Below are positions 1-9,121 of a stretch of 64,000 nt of DNA, piece after piece. Source of the stretch: Croceitalea rosinachiae (GTDB taxonomy: Bacteria; Bacteroidota; Bacteroidia; Flavobacteriales; Flavobacteriaceae). The notes beneath the pieces were generated by a model, which ran no database searches, had not been told where the DNA came from, and was given only the letters and a program-made list of their open reading frames with translations. Made by a program: the position numbers and the translations under genes. The stretch is from contig NZ_JAVRHR010000002.1 in NCBI RefSeq assembly GCF_031846445.1, positions 868,001 to 932,000 on the forward strand. The letters run 5' to 3'. The stretch's first letter is position 1. Every line of letters starts with the position of its first letter.

Positions 1-2178
1 CTCAGTCAAATGACCCGCAATTATAATAGACTGTTCTGATTCTGGCCTATTCATTAAATACAGGGTGTTTTTTGAATTCGTATTGGGTGCTCTGAAGGTA
101 ACTGAAGGTACATCTGCTTTTTTCCATTTACCAAAAGCTTTTTGAAGTTTTGGTTTTAACTCGCTCATTTCCATATCGCCAGTCACCAAAATGGTAGAGT
201 TATTGGGCTTAACCCAAGTATCATAAAATTTTATAGCATCTTCCCTGGTCAACTTTTCTACAGTTTCTACGTATCCAGTGCCAGTATATGGATTGCTGTA
301 AGGGTGGTCCTCACCATACATATACTTATTCATGACCCGCAAGGCCATTGAAAATGGCTGCGATTTTTCTCTCTTTATATCATTTATTTGTTGATCGCGC
401 AATCTTGTAAATTCGCTTTCGGGAAAAACCGGATTCAATATTACATCAGCAAAAAGATCCAGACTGGCATCAAAGCTCTGTTTTAAAGTATTAATATCAA
501 CAACTGACAGGTCTTGATTTGAATAGGTACTTAACGAAGCACCTAAAAGTTGAAGCTTTTCATTGATTTGAAGCGAGCTGAAATCCTTAGAACCCTCATC
601 CATCAAATTCATTGCTATATCTGCTGTTCCTGGACTTGATAAATAATCCGTCTTGTAGCCCGCATCAACAACAAGACTCATCACCACAGTAGGCACACCT
701 GTTCTTTTTGCCAATACAATATCTAATCCGTTTGATAGCTCAGCTCTTTGTAATTCAGGAAAACTAGAGCTTTTTTGTGGTCCAAGTTTTGGTAATTTAG
801 ATCGGTCTATTGTAGTTTTTTCAACCACATACTCCGGAAAAGGATTGCATACCAACACATGCTTGCCCTTTGTCAGCCATTTCTTTGCAGTATTCTTCAA
901 ATCTTCTATTGTGGCATCTTCAACAAATCTAAGTTGTGTTTTGTAATAAGATGCATCACCGTGATATGTTTCATTAGAAGCTAGAATATCCGAAACACCT
1001 CCAAAACCACCTATACGCTCTAAGCCCTTAATGAAATTTGAAAAATATGCAGCTTTTACTCTTTTTAATTCCTCTGACGTTGGACCGTTAGCGATAAAGT
1101 CATTTATTTCTGATTCAAGCTCCATCTTAAGTTTGTCAGCATCTTGACCAGATTTTACATTCAAATAGGTAATGAACCTACTCGCAATCTCAGAAGAGGC
1201 TTGATAAGAAACCACCCTACTCGCCGTTTGGTCTTCATAAACGAACTTCTTATAAAGTCTTGAATTCTTACCGCTAGTAAGGACCGCTGAAATTAAATCA
1301 AAATGTAAATCCTCTTTTGAGCCAAATTGAGGAGTGTTCCATGCAAAAAGAACTCTTGTTTCAGGCACTCTGTCTTGGTAAACTTGATATGTATCTCCAT
1401 TATGAACAGGAATATTTACTTCTTGCCTTTCAATTGTCGGTCCGGCTGGTATATCTCCAAAATAACTCAAAACTTTTTGATATACTTCTTTCGGATTGAT
1501 GTCACCGGCCACGGCAACTACAGCATTTGCAGCTCCATAATACGACTTAAACCATTCCTGCACATCTTCTAGCGATGCCGCATTTAGATCTTTCATTTCA
1601 CCTATCACGGTCCAAGAATACGGATGTCCTTTAGGGTACATAGCTTTTGTAAGGTAATCTCCTTGCATACCATAGGGTTGGTTCTCTCCTTGACGCTTTT
1701 CATTTTGCACAACCCCTCTTTGCTCATCTAATTTTTCTTGATCTATGGCTCCTAATAGATGACCCATACGATCAGATTCTAAAAACAAAACCTGATCCAA
1801 GGCAGATACGGGCACATTTTGAAAGTAGTTGGTACGGTCGTTATTAGTGGTACCGTTTAAATCTGTAGCTCCTATACGTTCAAGAGCCTGAAAATAGTCA
1901 TCATTAAAATTCTCGCTCCCATTAAACATTAAATGTTCAAACAAATGTGCAAATCCACTCTTTCCAGGTTTTTCATTTTTAGAACCCACGTGATACCAAA
2001 CATTTACGGCAGCAATAGGGGCTTTATGATCTTCATGAATCAATAAGGTTAATCCGTTAGGCAATATGAATTTTTCATATTTGATATCGATGTCACTAGC
2101 CTTAAACTCAAAATCTTGGCTATAGCAGAACTGAGTAGTCAATAATAGGACTGATAAAGCAGTAATAATTTTTTTCAT
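1..2178 (-). CDS. M16 family zinc metallopeptidase, exported (3' end cut by window)
   Basis: Insulinase/pitrilysin-type (M16) protease. The reading frame is open from an ATG at 2176-2178 to the window edge, so the C-terminus is missing; about 726 residues are visible. It starts with a signal peptide (MKKIITALSVLLLTTQFCYS). The inverted zinc motif HxxEH appears as HLFEH at about residues 78-82, inside FAHLFEHLMFNG, the family hallmark. A second M16-type half follows, with RAELSNGLDIVLAKRTGVP near residue 475. Bacteroidota proteins of this type are about 900 or more residues, two M16 repeats acting as a clamshell on periplasmic peptides. Which half is catalytic is inferred from the motif. No operon partner is visible upstream. 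Confidence 0.9.
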   Translation of the reverse strand, partial: MKKIITALSVLLLTTQFCYSQDFEFKASDIDIKYEKFILPNGLTLLIHEDHKAPIAAVNVWYHVGSKNEKPGKSGFAHLFEHLMFNGSENFNDDYFQALERIGATDLNGTTNNDRTNYFQNVPVSALDQVLFLESDRMGHLLGAIDQEKLDEQRGVVQNEKRQGENQPYGMQGDYLTKAMYPKGHPYSWTVIGEMKDLNAASLEDVQEWFKSYYGAANAVVAVAGDINPKEVYQKVLSYFGDIPAGPTIERQEVNIPVHNGDTYQVYQDRVPETRVLFAWNTPQFGSKEDLHFDLISAVLTSGKNSRLYKKFVYEDQTASRVVSYQASSEIASRFITYLNVKSGQDADKLKMELESEINDFIANGPTSEELKRVKAAYFSNFIKGLERIGGFGGVSDILASNETYHGDASYYKTQLRFVEDATIEDLKNTAKKWLTKGKHVLVCNPFPEYVVEKTTIDRSKLPKLGPQKSSSFPELQRAELSNGLDIVLAKRTGVPTVVMSLVVDAGYKTDYLSSPGTADIAMNLMDEGSKDFSSLQINEKLQLLGASLSTYSNQDLSVVDINTLKQSFDASLDLFADVILNPVFPESEFTRLRDQQINDIKREKSQPFSMALRVMNKYMYGEDHPYSNPYTGTGYVETVEKLTREDAIKFYDTWVKPNNSTILVTGDMEMSELKPKLQKAFGKWKKADVPSVTFRAPNTNSKNTLYLMNRPESEQSIIIAGHLTE

Positions 2179-2341
2179 TCTATTGATTTTTGATTGATAA
2201 ATATACTGTCCTACAAGGTAATCATAACTTCTATTTCTAGCAATACGAACAATTTTTAAGTTTATATAATTTGTTCAAGTCAATAATGCAAAATCTGTCA
2301 GACTGTATAGACAATTTACAAGTCCTCCTTGGTAAGTGATT

Positions 2342-2556
2342 ATGCAAATTGTCAATAAAAATAGTGACGGTATTTATGAAGTCTTTATTGCTGAAGAACA
2401 GCTCAAAATCTGGTTGAATTTAAATTTGTGAAAAATGATGATGAATTTGAGTTAAAGAACATGCCAAACAGAGAGATACATTTTGAATATAAGCTTGAAA
2501 AAATAATATATGAAGCTATTTTTGACAATGAAAAAGGAAATCAAGATGTAAATTAG
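2342..2556 (+). pseudogene. possible frameshifted small gene remnant
   Basis: An ATG at 2342 opens a 29-codon frame that stops at 2429-2431. From about 2408 another frame is open to a TAG at 2554-2556, encoding a hydrophilic acidic/aromatic stretch (NREIHFEYKLEKIIYEAIFD). Joined by one frameshift near 2405-2430 they would give a protein of about 70 residues. I do not recognise it. Each frame alone is very short, so chance cannot be excluded; it could be a decayed gene or non-coding. Confidence 0.25.
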
Positions 2557-2606
2557 TTATGACTGTTAGTTAGAGTTTAAAGAACCTCTTTTGATTAGGC
2601 TTTACG

Positions 2607-2623
2607 TTTAGTTATCAACTAAA
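2607..2623. promoter_or_regulatory. 17-bp perfect dyad upstream of DoxX gene
   Basis: TTTAGTT-ATC-AACTAAA is a perfect inverted repeat (7-bp arms, 3-bp centre) ending 65 nt before the DoxX start. It could be an operator for an unknown regulator. No U-tract follows, so it is not an intrinsic terminator. Confidence 0.3.
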
Positions 2624-2688
2624 TATCAACACCATTAAAATTATCGAAAAAATAAATAAATTTACAAAAACTAAAATCCCCCTCTTAG

Positions 2689-3066
2689 ATGAAAAGTAAC
2701 GGTTTAGCGCACATAGGTTTGGCGGTCTTGCGAATATTACCCTCTTTAATGATGTTATCTCATGGTTTTCCAAAATTTAAAAAACTAATCTCAGGCAACT
2801 TAGAATTTGGAAACCCTATTGGTATTGGTGAAGCACCATCACTTTTTTTGGCAGTAGTTGGAGAGTTTATAGCCCCAATATTGATTATTATTGGTTACAA
2901 AACTAGATATGCAGCTGTACCCGCACTTATTACCATGTTAGTAGCTGGTTTCATAGTTCATGGTACTGACCCATTTGGTACCAAGGAAAAAGCATTCTTA
3001 TATGCTGCTTTTTACATTGCTATCATATTATTAGGACCAGGCAAGTACAGTGTGGATAAAAAATAG
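2689..3066 (+). CDS. DoxX family membrane protein
   Basis: A 125-residue integral membrane protein with about four hydrophobic segments and the DoxX layout: an N-terminal GLAVLRILPSLMMLSHGFPKF segment, an FLAVVGEFIAPILIIIGYKTR helix pair and a C-terminal LLGPGKYSVD tail. Family members include DoxD/DoxA-associated quinone-oxidoreductase-like subunits, but most have no assigned function and this context does not add one. The ATG lies 65 nt after a perfect dyad (2607-2623). Its stop codon abuts the convergent holA stop with no spacer, so transcription terminates inside or beyond the opposing gene. Confidence 0.85.
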   Translation: MKSNGLAHIGLAVLRILPSLMMLSHGFPKFKKLISGNLEFGNPIGIGEAPSLFLAVVGEFIAPILIIIGYKTRYAAVPALITMLVAGFIVHGTDPFGTKEKAFLYAAFYIAIILLGPGKYSVDKK

Positions 3067-4068
3067 TTAAAATAAAGTTGCTAATAGTTCTTTCAGTAAA
3101 TCGTGCTGCGATATATTTTGGCTACCAACACCTTTACCCTTTAAATCTAGTTTTCTAAGATTTGAAACTATTTTACTCACTTTTTTCATAGGGTAATTTT
3201 TTGCTGCAGTTTGATATTCTTCCACAAAATAGGGGCTCACGCGAAGTACTTGAGCGATGGCCTTAGGCGAATGGTCATTCATGCCATGATACTGCAACAA
3301 CTGCGTAAAAAAGCTGTGTAATAAGGTAACCGTTACAACGAAGGGATTATCTTTTGGGTTCTGCGCAAAATAATTAATAATACGGGTTGCTTTTTTGATA
3401 TCACGCTCTCCTACTGCTTTCTTTAATTCGAAATTATTGAAGTCTTTACTTATGCCAATATACTTTTCAATATGAATTGAAGTGATTTCAGTCTGTTTGT
3501 CGACTACCAAAAAAAGTTTTCCAAGTTCATTACTGATTTTACTCAAATCGGTTCCTAAAAATTCTACCAATAAAGCTGCTGATTTCGGGGTAATTTGGTA
3601 TCCTTTGCCATTAATAAAACGCTTGATCCAATCTGCTACTTGGTTTTCGTATAATTTTTTACTTTCAAAGACAATACCATTTTTTGACAAAACTTTGTAG
3701 ACGGCCTTTCGCTTATCTAGTTTTTTATATTTATAACATATGACCAAAATAGTTGTTGTTTGCGGATTCTCGGCATAGGCAACCAATTGCTCAATGGCTC
3801 TTGACAAATGTTGTGCTTCTTTAACAATAATAACTTGGTGCTCAGCCATCATTGGATATCGTTTTGCATTTGATACAATCTCTTCAACACTAGTATCTTT
3901 GCCATACAACACCATTTGATTAAAGCCCCGTTCTACTTCAGTAAGTACTTTTTTAGAAATATAATCGGAAATAACATCAATATAAAAAGGCTCCTCGCCC
4001 ATCAAAAAGTAAATCGGGTTCAGACTCCCATTTTTTATATCATTAAGAATACGCTTAGCTTCTTCCAT
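3067..4068 (-). CDS. holA: DNA polymerase III subunit delta
   Basis: Clamp-loader delta subunit, the wrench that opens the beta sliding clamp for the replicative polymerase. The 333 residues match the usual HolA length. The N-terminus (LNPIYFLMGEEPFYID) carries the family's degenerate P-loop region, followed by the clamp-binding region, and FLGTDLSKISNELGKL near residue 170 is characteristic. The C-terminal helical collar domain includes AIAQVLRVSPYFVEEY. ATG start at 4066-4068. It is divergent from the HsdR-N-domain gene at 4096, and only 27 nt separate the start codons, so the two promoters must overlap the genes or each other. Core replication gene with ordinary composition. Confidence 0.93.
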   Translation of the reverse strand: MEEAKRILNDIKNGSLNPIYFLMGEEPFYIDVISDYISKKVLTEVERGFNQMVLYGKDTSVEEIVSNAKRYPMMAEHQVIIVKEAQHLSRAIEQLVAYAENPQTTTILVICYKYKKLDKRKAVYKVLSKNGIVFESKKLYENQVADWIKRFINGKGYQITPKSAALLVEFLGTDLSKISNELGKLFLVVDKQTEITSIHIEKYIGISKDFNNFELKKAVGERDIKKATRIINYFAQNPKDNPFVVTVTLLHSFFTQLLQYHGMNDHSPKAIAQVLRVSPYFVEEYQTAAKNYPMKKVSKIVSNLRKLDLKGKGVGSQNISQHDLLKELLATLF

Positions 4069-4095
4069 CTAAAAAAAAATCATCAATTTTGTGTA

Positions 4096-4542
4096 ATGCA
4101 GGCGCTCAACTTTCCAACATATCATTTTCGCCTTAAAAATACCGAAAATAGCACCTATATATTTGATGTGATTCGTAAAAAATTTGTGGTATTGCAACCT
4201 GAAGAATGGGTTCGACAACATGTTCTCTGCTTTTTAATGGAAACAAAGGGGTATCCAAAAAGTCTTATTAATGTTGAAAAACAAATAATCATCAATGGTT
4301 TGCGAAAAAGATATGACATCATCATTTTCAATAAATATGGCGAAATAGATATTTTAATTGAGTGTAAAGCACCTGATGTAGATATCACGCAAAAAGCATT
4401 TGACCAAATAGCAATTTATAATTTAAAGGTAAATGCAAAGTATATCATGGTGAGCAATGGTATCAACCACTATTACTGCCAAATAAATCATGAAGAAGAA
4501 AAATACACTTTTCTAAAGGAAATTCCTGATTTTAACCGTTAA
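4096..4542 (+). CDS. stand-alone HsdR N-terminal-like nuclease-fold protein
   Basis: A 148-residue protein that looks like the N-terminal domain of type I restriction HsdR subunits (HSDR_N_2-like, PD-(D/E)xK fold) without the helicase. Visible motifs: EEWVRQHVLCFLMETKGYP, then RYDIIIF with the acidic residue, ILIECKAPD giving the E-x-K catalytic pair, and QIAIYN with the helix that packs behind the site. The frame is open upstream into holA antisense, but the first sensible start is ATG 4096, directly after holA's divergent start. No HsdM/HsdS lies nearby, so restriction activity is not implied. In Bacteroidota such a gene often sits beside holA; the role is unknown. The GT2 gene follows 12 nt downstream. 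Confidence 0.8.
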   Translation: MQALNFPTYHFRLKNTENSTYIFDVIRKKFVVLQPEEWVRQHVLCFLMETKGYPKSLINVEKQIIINGLRKRYDIIIFNKYGEIDILIECKAPDVDITQKAFDQIAIYNLKVNAKYIMVSNGINHYYCQINHEEEKYTFLKEIPDFNR

Positions 4543-4554
4543 TTTGCTCCGGTT

Positions 4555-5556
4555 TTGAAACTTGCTATTGTCATATTAAATTGGAATGGTTCCAAGCTGC
4601 TTAAAGAATACCTTCCTAAAGTAGTGGAGTATTCAAAAGATGCTTCGATTTTCGTTATTGACAATGCGTCAACCGATGATTCTTTAGAAGTTTTGACTTC
4701 AAGTTTCCCTGAAATTCAGGTCATTTCAAATAAAGAAAATCTTGGGTTTGCAGGAGGGTATAACGAAGGATTAAAGCGGATTGAAGCGGATGTTTTTTGC
4801 TTATTGAATTCGGATGTTGAAGTTACCCAAAATTGGACAGTTTCAATTATAAATGCTTTTCAAGCAAATCAAGAAATCGCAATCGCTCAACCTAAGATTC
4901 TGGACCTTAAAAATCGCGAATACTTTGAGTATGCCGGTGCAGGTGGTGGTTTTATTGATAAATTAGGATATCCATTCTGCAGAGGGCGTATATTTCAATG
5001 CCTTGAAAAAGATACAGGGCAATATGATGATATCACTGAAGTATTTTGGGCCACAGGCGCATGTATGTTTATTAAAAAAGAGGTCTTTGCTGATTTAAAA
5101 GGGTTCGATGCCTCCTATTTTGCACATCAAGAAGAGATTGATTTGTGCTGGCGAGCAAAAAATAGAGGGTACAAAGTGTATTATATTGGAAAAAGCCATA
5201 TATACCATCTTGGTGGATCCACACTCAAGAATTCAAACCCGAATAAAACGTTCTTGAATTTTAGAAATTCACTTTACTCTATAACCAAAAACCTACCAAG
5301 AAAGAATGCTTTTGAATTGATTTTCAAACGTTTACTACTAGATGGTATTGCGGTAATACATTTTGCCGCACAGTTTAAATTCTTACATAGTTTTGCTATA
5401 TTAAGAGCTCATTTAAGTTTTTATCGTAACTTTTCTAGGGTTTTTAAGAAGCGTGAAAAAGCTAATTTTGTATTAAATTATTACTTTGTGAAATCCATTG
5501 TGTGGTCACACTTCGTACATCAAGTGAAGAATTTTAACATTTTAGTAAAAGATTAA
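4555..5556 (+). CDS. family 2 glycosyltransferase (rhamnosyltransferase-like)
   Basis: A 333-residue GT2 enzyme expected to move a sugar from a nucleotide donor to a surface or lipid-linked acceptor. The start is a TTG at 4555, since the protein begins directly with the nucleotide-binding strand MKLAIVILNWNG. Then come the DNASTDDS acidic motif, LLNSDVEV (DxD-equivalent), the acceptor region FWATGACMFIKKEVF, and ExDLCWRAKNRGYKVYY with the catalytic ED pair around residues 195-205. The C-terminal 80 residues are hydrophobic/basic and probably membrane-associated. It lies 12 nt downstream of the HsdR-N-like gene and is probably cotranscribed. The sugar and acceptor cannot be told from sequence. 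Confidence 0.88.
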   Translation: MKLAIVILNWNGSKLLKEYLPKVVEYSKDASIFVIDNASTDDSLEVLTSSFPEIQVISNKENLGFAGGYNEGLKRIEADVFCLLNSDVEVTQNWTVSIINAFQANQEIAIAQPKILDLKNREYFEYAGAGGGFIDKLGYPFCRGRIFQCLEKDTGQYDDITEVFWATGACMFIKKEVFADLKGFDASYFAHQEEIDLCWRAKNRGYKVYYIGKSHIYHLGGSTLKNSNPNKTFLNFRNSLYSITKNLPRKNAFELIFKRLLLDGIAVIHFAAQFKFLHSFAILRAHLSFYRNFSRVFKKREKANFVLNYYFVKSIVWSHFVHQVKNFNILVKD

Positions 5557-5569
5557 CTGTCAGGCAAAC

Positions 5570-5597
5570 TTGCTAAATTGCAATTATTATAATTTTG
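5570..5597 (+). promoter_or_regulatory. Bacteroidota-type promoter for the OmpA gene
   Basis: TTG (5570-5572), 17-nt spacer, TAATTTTG (5590-5597). This matches the flavobacterial sigma-ABfr pattern TTG-N17-23-TAnnTTTG. The ATG follows 46 nt later. Confidence 0.5.
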
Positions 5598-5642
5598 CCC
5601 CAGTTACTGAATTAGTAATTAACCAGAATAAAATATTCATTT

Positions 5643-6494
5643 ATGAAAAAATTAGTTTTAGGCACTTTAGGTGCAGCTGTATTATTGACATCTTGTGTAT
5701 CACAGAAAAAATATGCAGAGCTGGAAGCACGACATAAAGAGGCACAAGATCTTTTAAATTCAGCTACTGTTAAGCTTAATGATTGCTTGGAAGAAAAGGC
5801 ATCTGCCACTTCAAAAATGAATGCGTTAGAGGATCAAAACGCTTTTTTAAGAGCTAACAATCAAGAATTGATCAACAATATGGGTGATTTAACTACCCTT
5901 ACCGCAAAAGGGGCTGAAAACCTTGAAAAATCATTAGAAAGTCTTCAAGAAAAAGATTTGACAATCCGCAGACTACAAGACGCGGTAACACGAAGAGATT
6001 CTGTTAACCTTTCATTGGTTCAAAGTTTAAAAGGTGTTTTAGGTAATCTTGATGATGAAGATATTGAGGTAAGTGTTGAAAAAGGAGTCGTATTTGTTTC
6101 TATTTCCGATAAATTGTTGTTCAGCAGTGGTAGTTACAACATTAGTTCAGCTGCCAAAAATGTTCTTAGTAAAGTTGCCAAAGTAGTGAACAATAAACCA
6201 GACTTTGAGTTTATGGTCGAAGGTCATACAGATGATGTACCATATAGAAGCGGTGTGTTATTAGACAACTGGGATTTAAGTGCAAAAAGGGCAACGGCTA
6301 TTGTTCGTGTTTTACAAAACGATTATGGTGTAGACCCTAAGCGTATGACAGCTGCCGGTCGTGCGGAATTTGTTCCTGTTTCAACTACCGATAAATCTAA
6401 AAACAGAAGAACCCGCATCGTTGTTCTTCCAAAAATTGATCAATTCTATAGTATGATTGAAGAAGGAATGAAAGATCCAGCAATCAATGAATAG
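5643..6494 (+). CDS. OmpA family outer-membrane lipoprotein
   Basis: A 283-residue lipoprotein tethering outer membrane to peptidoglycan. The signal peptide ends in a lipobox (LLTSC, Cys18). Residues 20-130 form a long coiled coil (AELEARHKEAQDLL and onward). The C-terminal OmpA domain has its peptidoglycan-binding residues: EGHTDDVPY (Asp), NWDLSAKRA (Arg) and NRRTRIVV. This is a Pal-like role in envelope integrity. It is preceded by a good sigma-ABfr promoter and followed by a strong bidirectional terminator. A diverged paralogue lies at 15440-16201 but has lost these binding residues. Confidence 0.92.
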   Translation: MKKLVLGTLGAAVLLTSCVSQKKYAELEARHKEAQDLLNSATVKLNDCLEEKASATSKMNALEDQNAFLRANNQELINNMGDLTTLTAKGAENLEKSLESLQEKDLTIRRLQDAVTRRDSVNLSLVQSLKGVLGNLDDEDIEVSVEKGVVFVSISDKLLFSSGSYNISSAAKNVLSKVAKVVNNKPDFEFMVEGHTDDVPYRSGVLLDNWDLSAKRATAIVRVLQNDYGVDPKRMTAAGRAEFVPVSTTDKSKNRRTRIVVLPKIDQFYSMIEEGMKDPAINE

Positions 6495-6520
6495 TTGATT
6501 TAATCAAATAATAAAAAATA

Positions 6521-6550
6521 AAAAGAGCGACAAATTTGTCGCTCTTTTTT
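6521..6550. terminator. bidirectional intrinsic terminator
   Basis: AAAAGAGCGACAAA / TTTGTCGCTCTTTT is a perfect 14-bp self-complementary pair, with A-runs on one side and T-runs on the other. It sits between the convergent OmpA and YciO-like genes and can terminate both. Confidence 0.85.
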
Positions 6551-6554
6551 CTTT

Positions 6555-7175
6555 CTAAAGAATATCTAAAGAACCTTTGCCCTCCCTAATCACATCAGGT
6601 TCGCCTTCAGATAAGTCAATTATTGTTGAAGCTATATTACCCCCATACCCACCATCGATAACAATATCTACAAGGTTTTGCCATTTTTCAAATATAAGCT
6701 CTGGATCTGTGGTGTATTCGAGTACATCATCATCATCGTGTATCGAAGTTGAAACAATAGGGTTTCCCAAACTTGAGACCAGTGCCTGGGCTATTGAATT
6801 ATCTGGTACGCGAATACCTACAGTCTTTTTCTTTTTAAAGTCTTTAGGCAAATTGTTATTTCCAGGTAATATAAAGGTATAGGGACCCGGTAAAGCACGT
6901 TTTAAAATTTTAAAGGTAGCGGTGTCTATTTGTTTTACATAATCAGAAAGATTACTTAAATCTGAGCAAAGAAATGACCAATTCGCCTTATTTAGTTTGA
7001 TATCTTTAATTCGAGCTATTCTCTCAAGGGCCCTAGATTTTGTAATATCACAACCAAGTCCATACACTGTATCTGTAGGGTATATTACCAAACCCCCATT
7101 CTGCAGTGCTTTAACCACTTTTGCTATTTGATTGGGACTAGGGTTGTCTTCATATATTTTGATATACTCTGCCAA
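6555..7175 (-). CDS. YrdC/YciO-type L-threonylcarbamoyladenylate synthase family protein
   Basis: A 206-residue YrdC-fold protein. The core motif GGLVIYPTDTVYGLGCD is the KxR/SxN-type nucleotide and bicarbonate/threonine pocket, and PGPYTFIL, GIRVPDN and NPIVSTS follow. The enzyme family makes threonylcarbamoyl-AMP for tRNA t6A37. Details such as SFLCSDLSNLSDYV and the lack of a Sua5 extension resemble the YciO branch more than TsaC, and YciO activity is weaker, so the main t6A enzyme may be elsewhere. The start is a TTG (7173-7175), chosen because MAEYIKIYEDNP aligns with the family N-terminus and no nearer ATG fits. It diverges from the histidine kinase gene. Confidence 0.85.
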   Translation of the reverse strand: MAEYIKIYEDNPSPNQIAKVVKALQNGGLVIYPTDTVYGLGCDITKSRALERIARIKDIKLNKANWSFLCSDLSNLSDYVKQIDTATFKILKRALPGPYTFILPGNNNLPKDFKKKKTVGIRVPDNSIAQALVSSLGNPIVSTSIHDDDDVLEYTTDPELIFEKWQNLVDIVIDGGYGGNIASTIIDLSEGEPDVIREGKGSLDIL

Positions 7176-7259
7176 ACTTAATTTTCTTTATCGAATTTAA
7201 CTTTAAAAGTGCAATTTACGGCAGCCCTCCGCGTTAAAAAGCTGTCCCATATAGCGTTC

Positions 7260-9098
7260 ATGAAAACAATAAGAGGAAGAATACTTCTAGCTTTTTTAAT
7301 ACTGTGCCTATTAATAGCACCATTTCTACTATTCTCATTCGTTTCATTACGTAAAATAAATAATTCAAAAAACTTAAAAGAACAAGTAGATATACTCAAT
7401 ATTAATAGGTTAAAGGCTATTAATCATTTTGACATAGCGATTAAGGCAGATATTAAACTTGATTCTTTCTATATAACAGAAACCAGCTCAAACTTTAAAA
7501 AACAACGGCACTATATTGACTTAGCAAAACAATCGCTTAGGTTGGCACAGTATTCCGAATTTCCAAAAAGCAACATTATCCCTAAAAGAATTCAAGGAGT
7601 TGAAGATGAAATAGAGAATATTATTGAAAAGTCTAATAAGGTTGTTGAATTGCAATTGAGAAGAGGCTTTCGAGATTATGGCCTGGAGGGGCTAATGCGA
7701 GAGAAAATACACGCGCTCGAAAATAATAGTGAAGGATTGACTCTTGCAGAAAACTTAATGCTACGCAGAAGGGAGAAAGATTATTTTCTTAGAGATGATC
7801 TTCACTATGCAGATTTGCTTAATACAGAATGTGAGGTACTAATCACAAAACTATCTAAAAGTGAAGATGCCATTAAGACTAAAAAGGCTTTGGCAGAATA
7901 TCTTGCTATTTTCAATGAAATAGTAGCTATTGAACAAGAAATTGGAAATGAATCTTTGGGCTTATTGTTTGAACTTAATCAAGCGAACACAGCACTAGAT
8001 AAAAAAGTCGCCAAACTTTCAGAAGTAATTGAAACCGATTTAAACTACCTCGAAAGTAGTATAAAATCTTATATTATATTGTTCTTTGGCCTGACAATAG
8101 CCTTTGCAATTGTTTTTGCATTTTTATTTTCCGGTCATATTGCGAAACCTATTCAAGGACTCATCCAAAATATGGATACCATTTCAGAAGAAAATTTTAA
8201 GGAAAACCACAAAATAACTTCAAAATTTGAATTAAAAGAATTAAAGATTCTTACTCAAAAATACAATGATTTAGTTGCAAAAATCAGGAATCAGATACGT
8301 GACCTACACTCCAATAACAATGAGTTATATGATTTAACTCTTAAATTATCAGAATCTGAAAATGAACTTAAAGAAGCCTCAGCAATAAAAGATAAGTTCT
8401 TTTCTATCATATCACATGATTTAAGGGGGCATACCGGTAATATACTTTCGCTGGCTAACATCTTAGACCAAGATGGTAATGAATTGTCAGAAAATGAAAA
8501 GAGTGTTTTTGTAAAGTACATGGTCGATTCTTCTCAAAACTTGCAATTATTATTAGACAATCTACTCAATTGGGCGAAATCGCAAATGAACGATCATGAT
8601 ATTTCTAAAAAGTCCTTTAATATTGGAAAGCTTGTCGAAAACAACATTGAATTATTCAAAGACAATTCTTTTAGGAAAAAAGTAAAAATCACTTTCAAGA
8701 ATAATGATAGGTTTAAAGCATATGCCGATAAAGATATGGTTGATTTTATTATTCGAAACTTATTATCAAACGCTCTGAAATTCACAAAAAGTGGCGATAC
8801 TATTTCCTTTAAAATTAGTGAGGTAGGTGTAAAATTAAAAGTTGAAATTACAGATACAGGTGTTGGGATGTCTAAAGATGAAATTGAAGTGCTATTAAAT
8901 TCTGATGATGGTGGTTTCACTAAAAAGGGCACTGAAAATGAAGTGGGCACAGGGCTTGGTTTTTCTATCTGTAAAGATTTTGTGCGTAGAAACGGCGGGG
9001 AAATTGAAATTACTTCAAAGAAAGGCAAGGGAAGTACTTTTTCTTTTACTTTACCAACTTCTTTAACAAGAGAAAGTATTGAAAATTTAGTAGTTTAA
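7260..9098 (+). CDS. orphan membrane sensor histidine kinase
   Basis: A 612-residue kinase starting at ATG 7260 (MKTIRGRILLAFLILC); an upstream in-frame GTG at 7209 would only add a non-membrane extension. Layout: TM1 about 9-29; a mostly helical periplasmic sensor region to about 265; TM2 about 269-291; a HAMP-like linker; HisKA H-box FFSIISHDLRG with the phosphorylated His near 385; N-box NLLSNALKFT near 500; G1 DTGVGM near 532; G2 GTGLGFSICKDF near 563. No response regulator lies within several kilobases, so it acts on a distant partner. The signal is unknown. Confidence 0.9.
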   Translation: MKTIRGRILLAFLILCLLIAPFLLFSFVSLRKINNSKNLKEQVDILNINRLKAINHFDIAIKADIKLDSFYITETSSNFKKQRHYIDLAKQSLRLAQYSEFPKSNIIPKRIQGVEDEIENIIEKSNKVVELQLRRGFRDYGLEGLMREKIHALENNSEGLTLAENLMLRRREKDYFLRDDLHYADLLNTECEVLITKLSKSEDAIKTKKALAEYLAIFNEIVAIEQEIGNESLGLLFELNQANTALDKKVAKLSEVIETDLNYLESSIKSYIILFFGLTIAFAIVFAFLFSGHIAKPIQGLIQNMDTISEENFKENHKITSKFELKELKILTQKYNDLVAKIRNQIRDLHSNNNELYDLTLKLSESENELKEASAIKDKFFSIISHDLRGHTGNILSLANILDQDGNELSENEKSVFVKYMVDSSQNLQLLLDNLLNWAKSQMNDHDISKKSFNIGKLVENNIELFKDNSFRKKVKITFKNNDRFKAYADKDMVDFIIRNLLSNALKFTKSGDTISFKISEVGVKLKVEITDTGVGMSKDEIEVLLNSDDGGFTKKGTENEVGTGLGFSICKDFVRRNGGEIEITSKKGKGSTFSFTLPTSLTRESIENLVV

Positions 9099-9121
9099 TC
9101 CAAACTAACTTCAAACTCTAA

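Larger units (their letters stand above)
2179..2688. other. 510-bp gap between the M16 protease and DoxX genes
   Basis: AT-rich divergent region that should carry promoters for the flanking genes. It also holds a broken-looking small ORF (2342-2556) and a perfect 17-bp dyad (2607-2623), both listed separately. I see no tRNA, terminator or mobile-element end in it. Confidence 0.6.

Noticed and set aside
1317..1572. Small plus-strand ORFs inside the M16 gene
   Set aside because: They lie antisense to a well-supported protease frame and resemble nothing.
3916..4095. N-terminal extension of the HsdR-N-like frame into the holA antisense strand
   Set aside because: The added residues have no family match and lie over the start of holA; ATG 4096 gives a sensible protein.
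6494..6509. TTGAT-TTA-ATCAA palindrome resembling an FNR box after the OmpA gene
   Set aside because: It lies between a stop codon and a terminator with no gene to control, and the spacing is 3 rather than 4.
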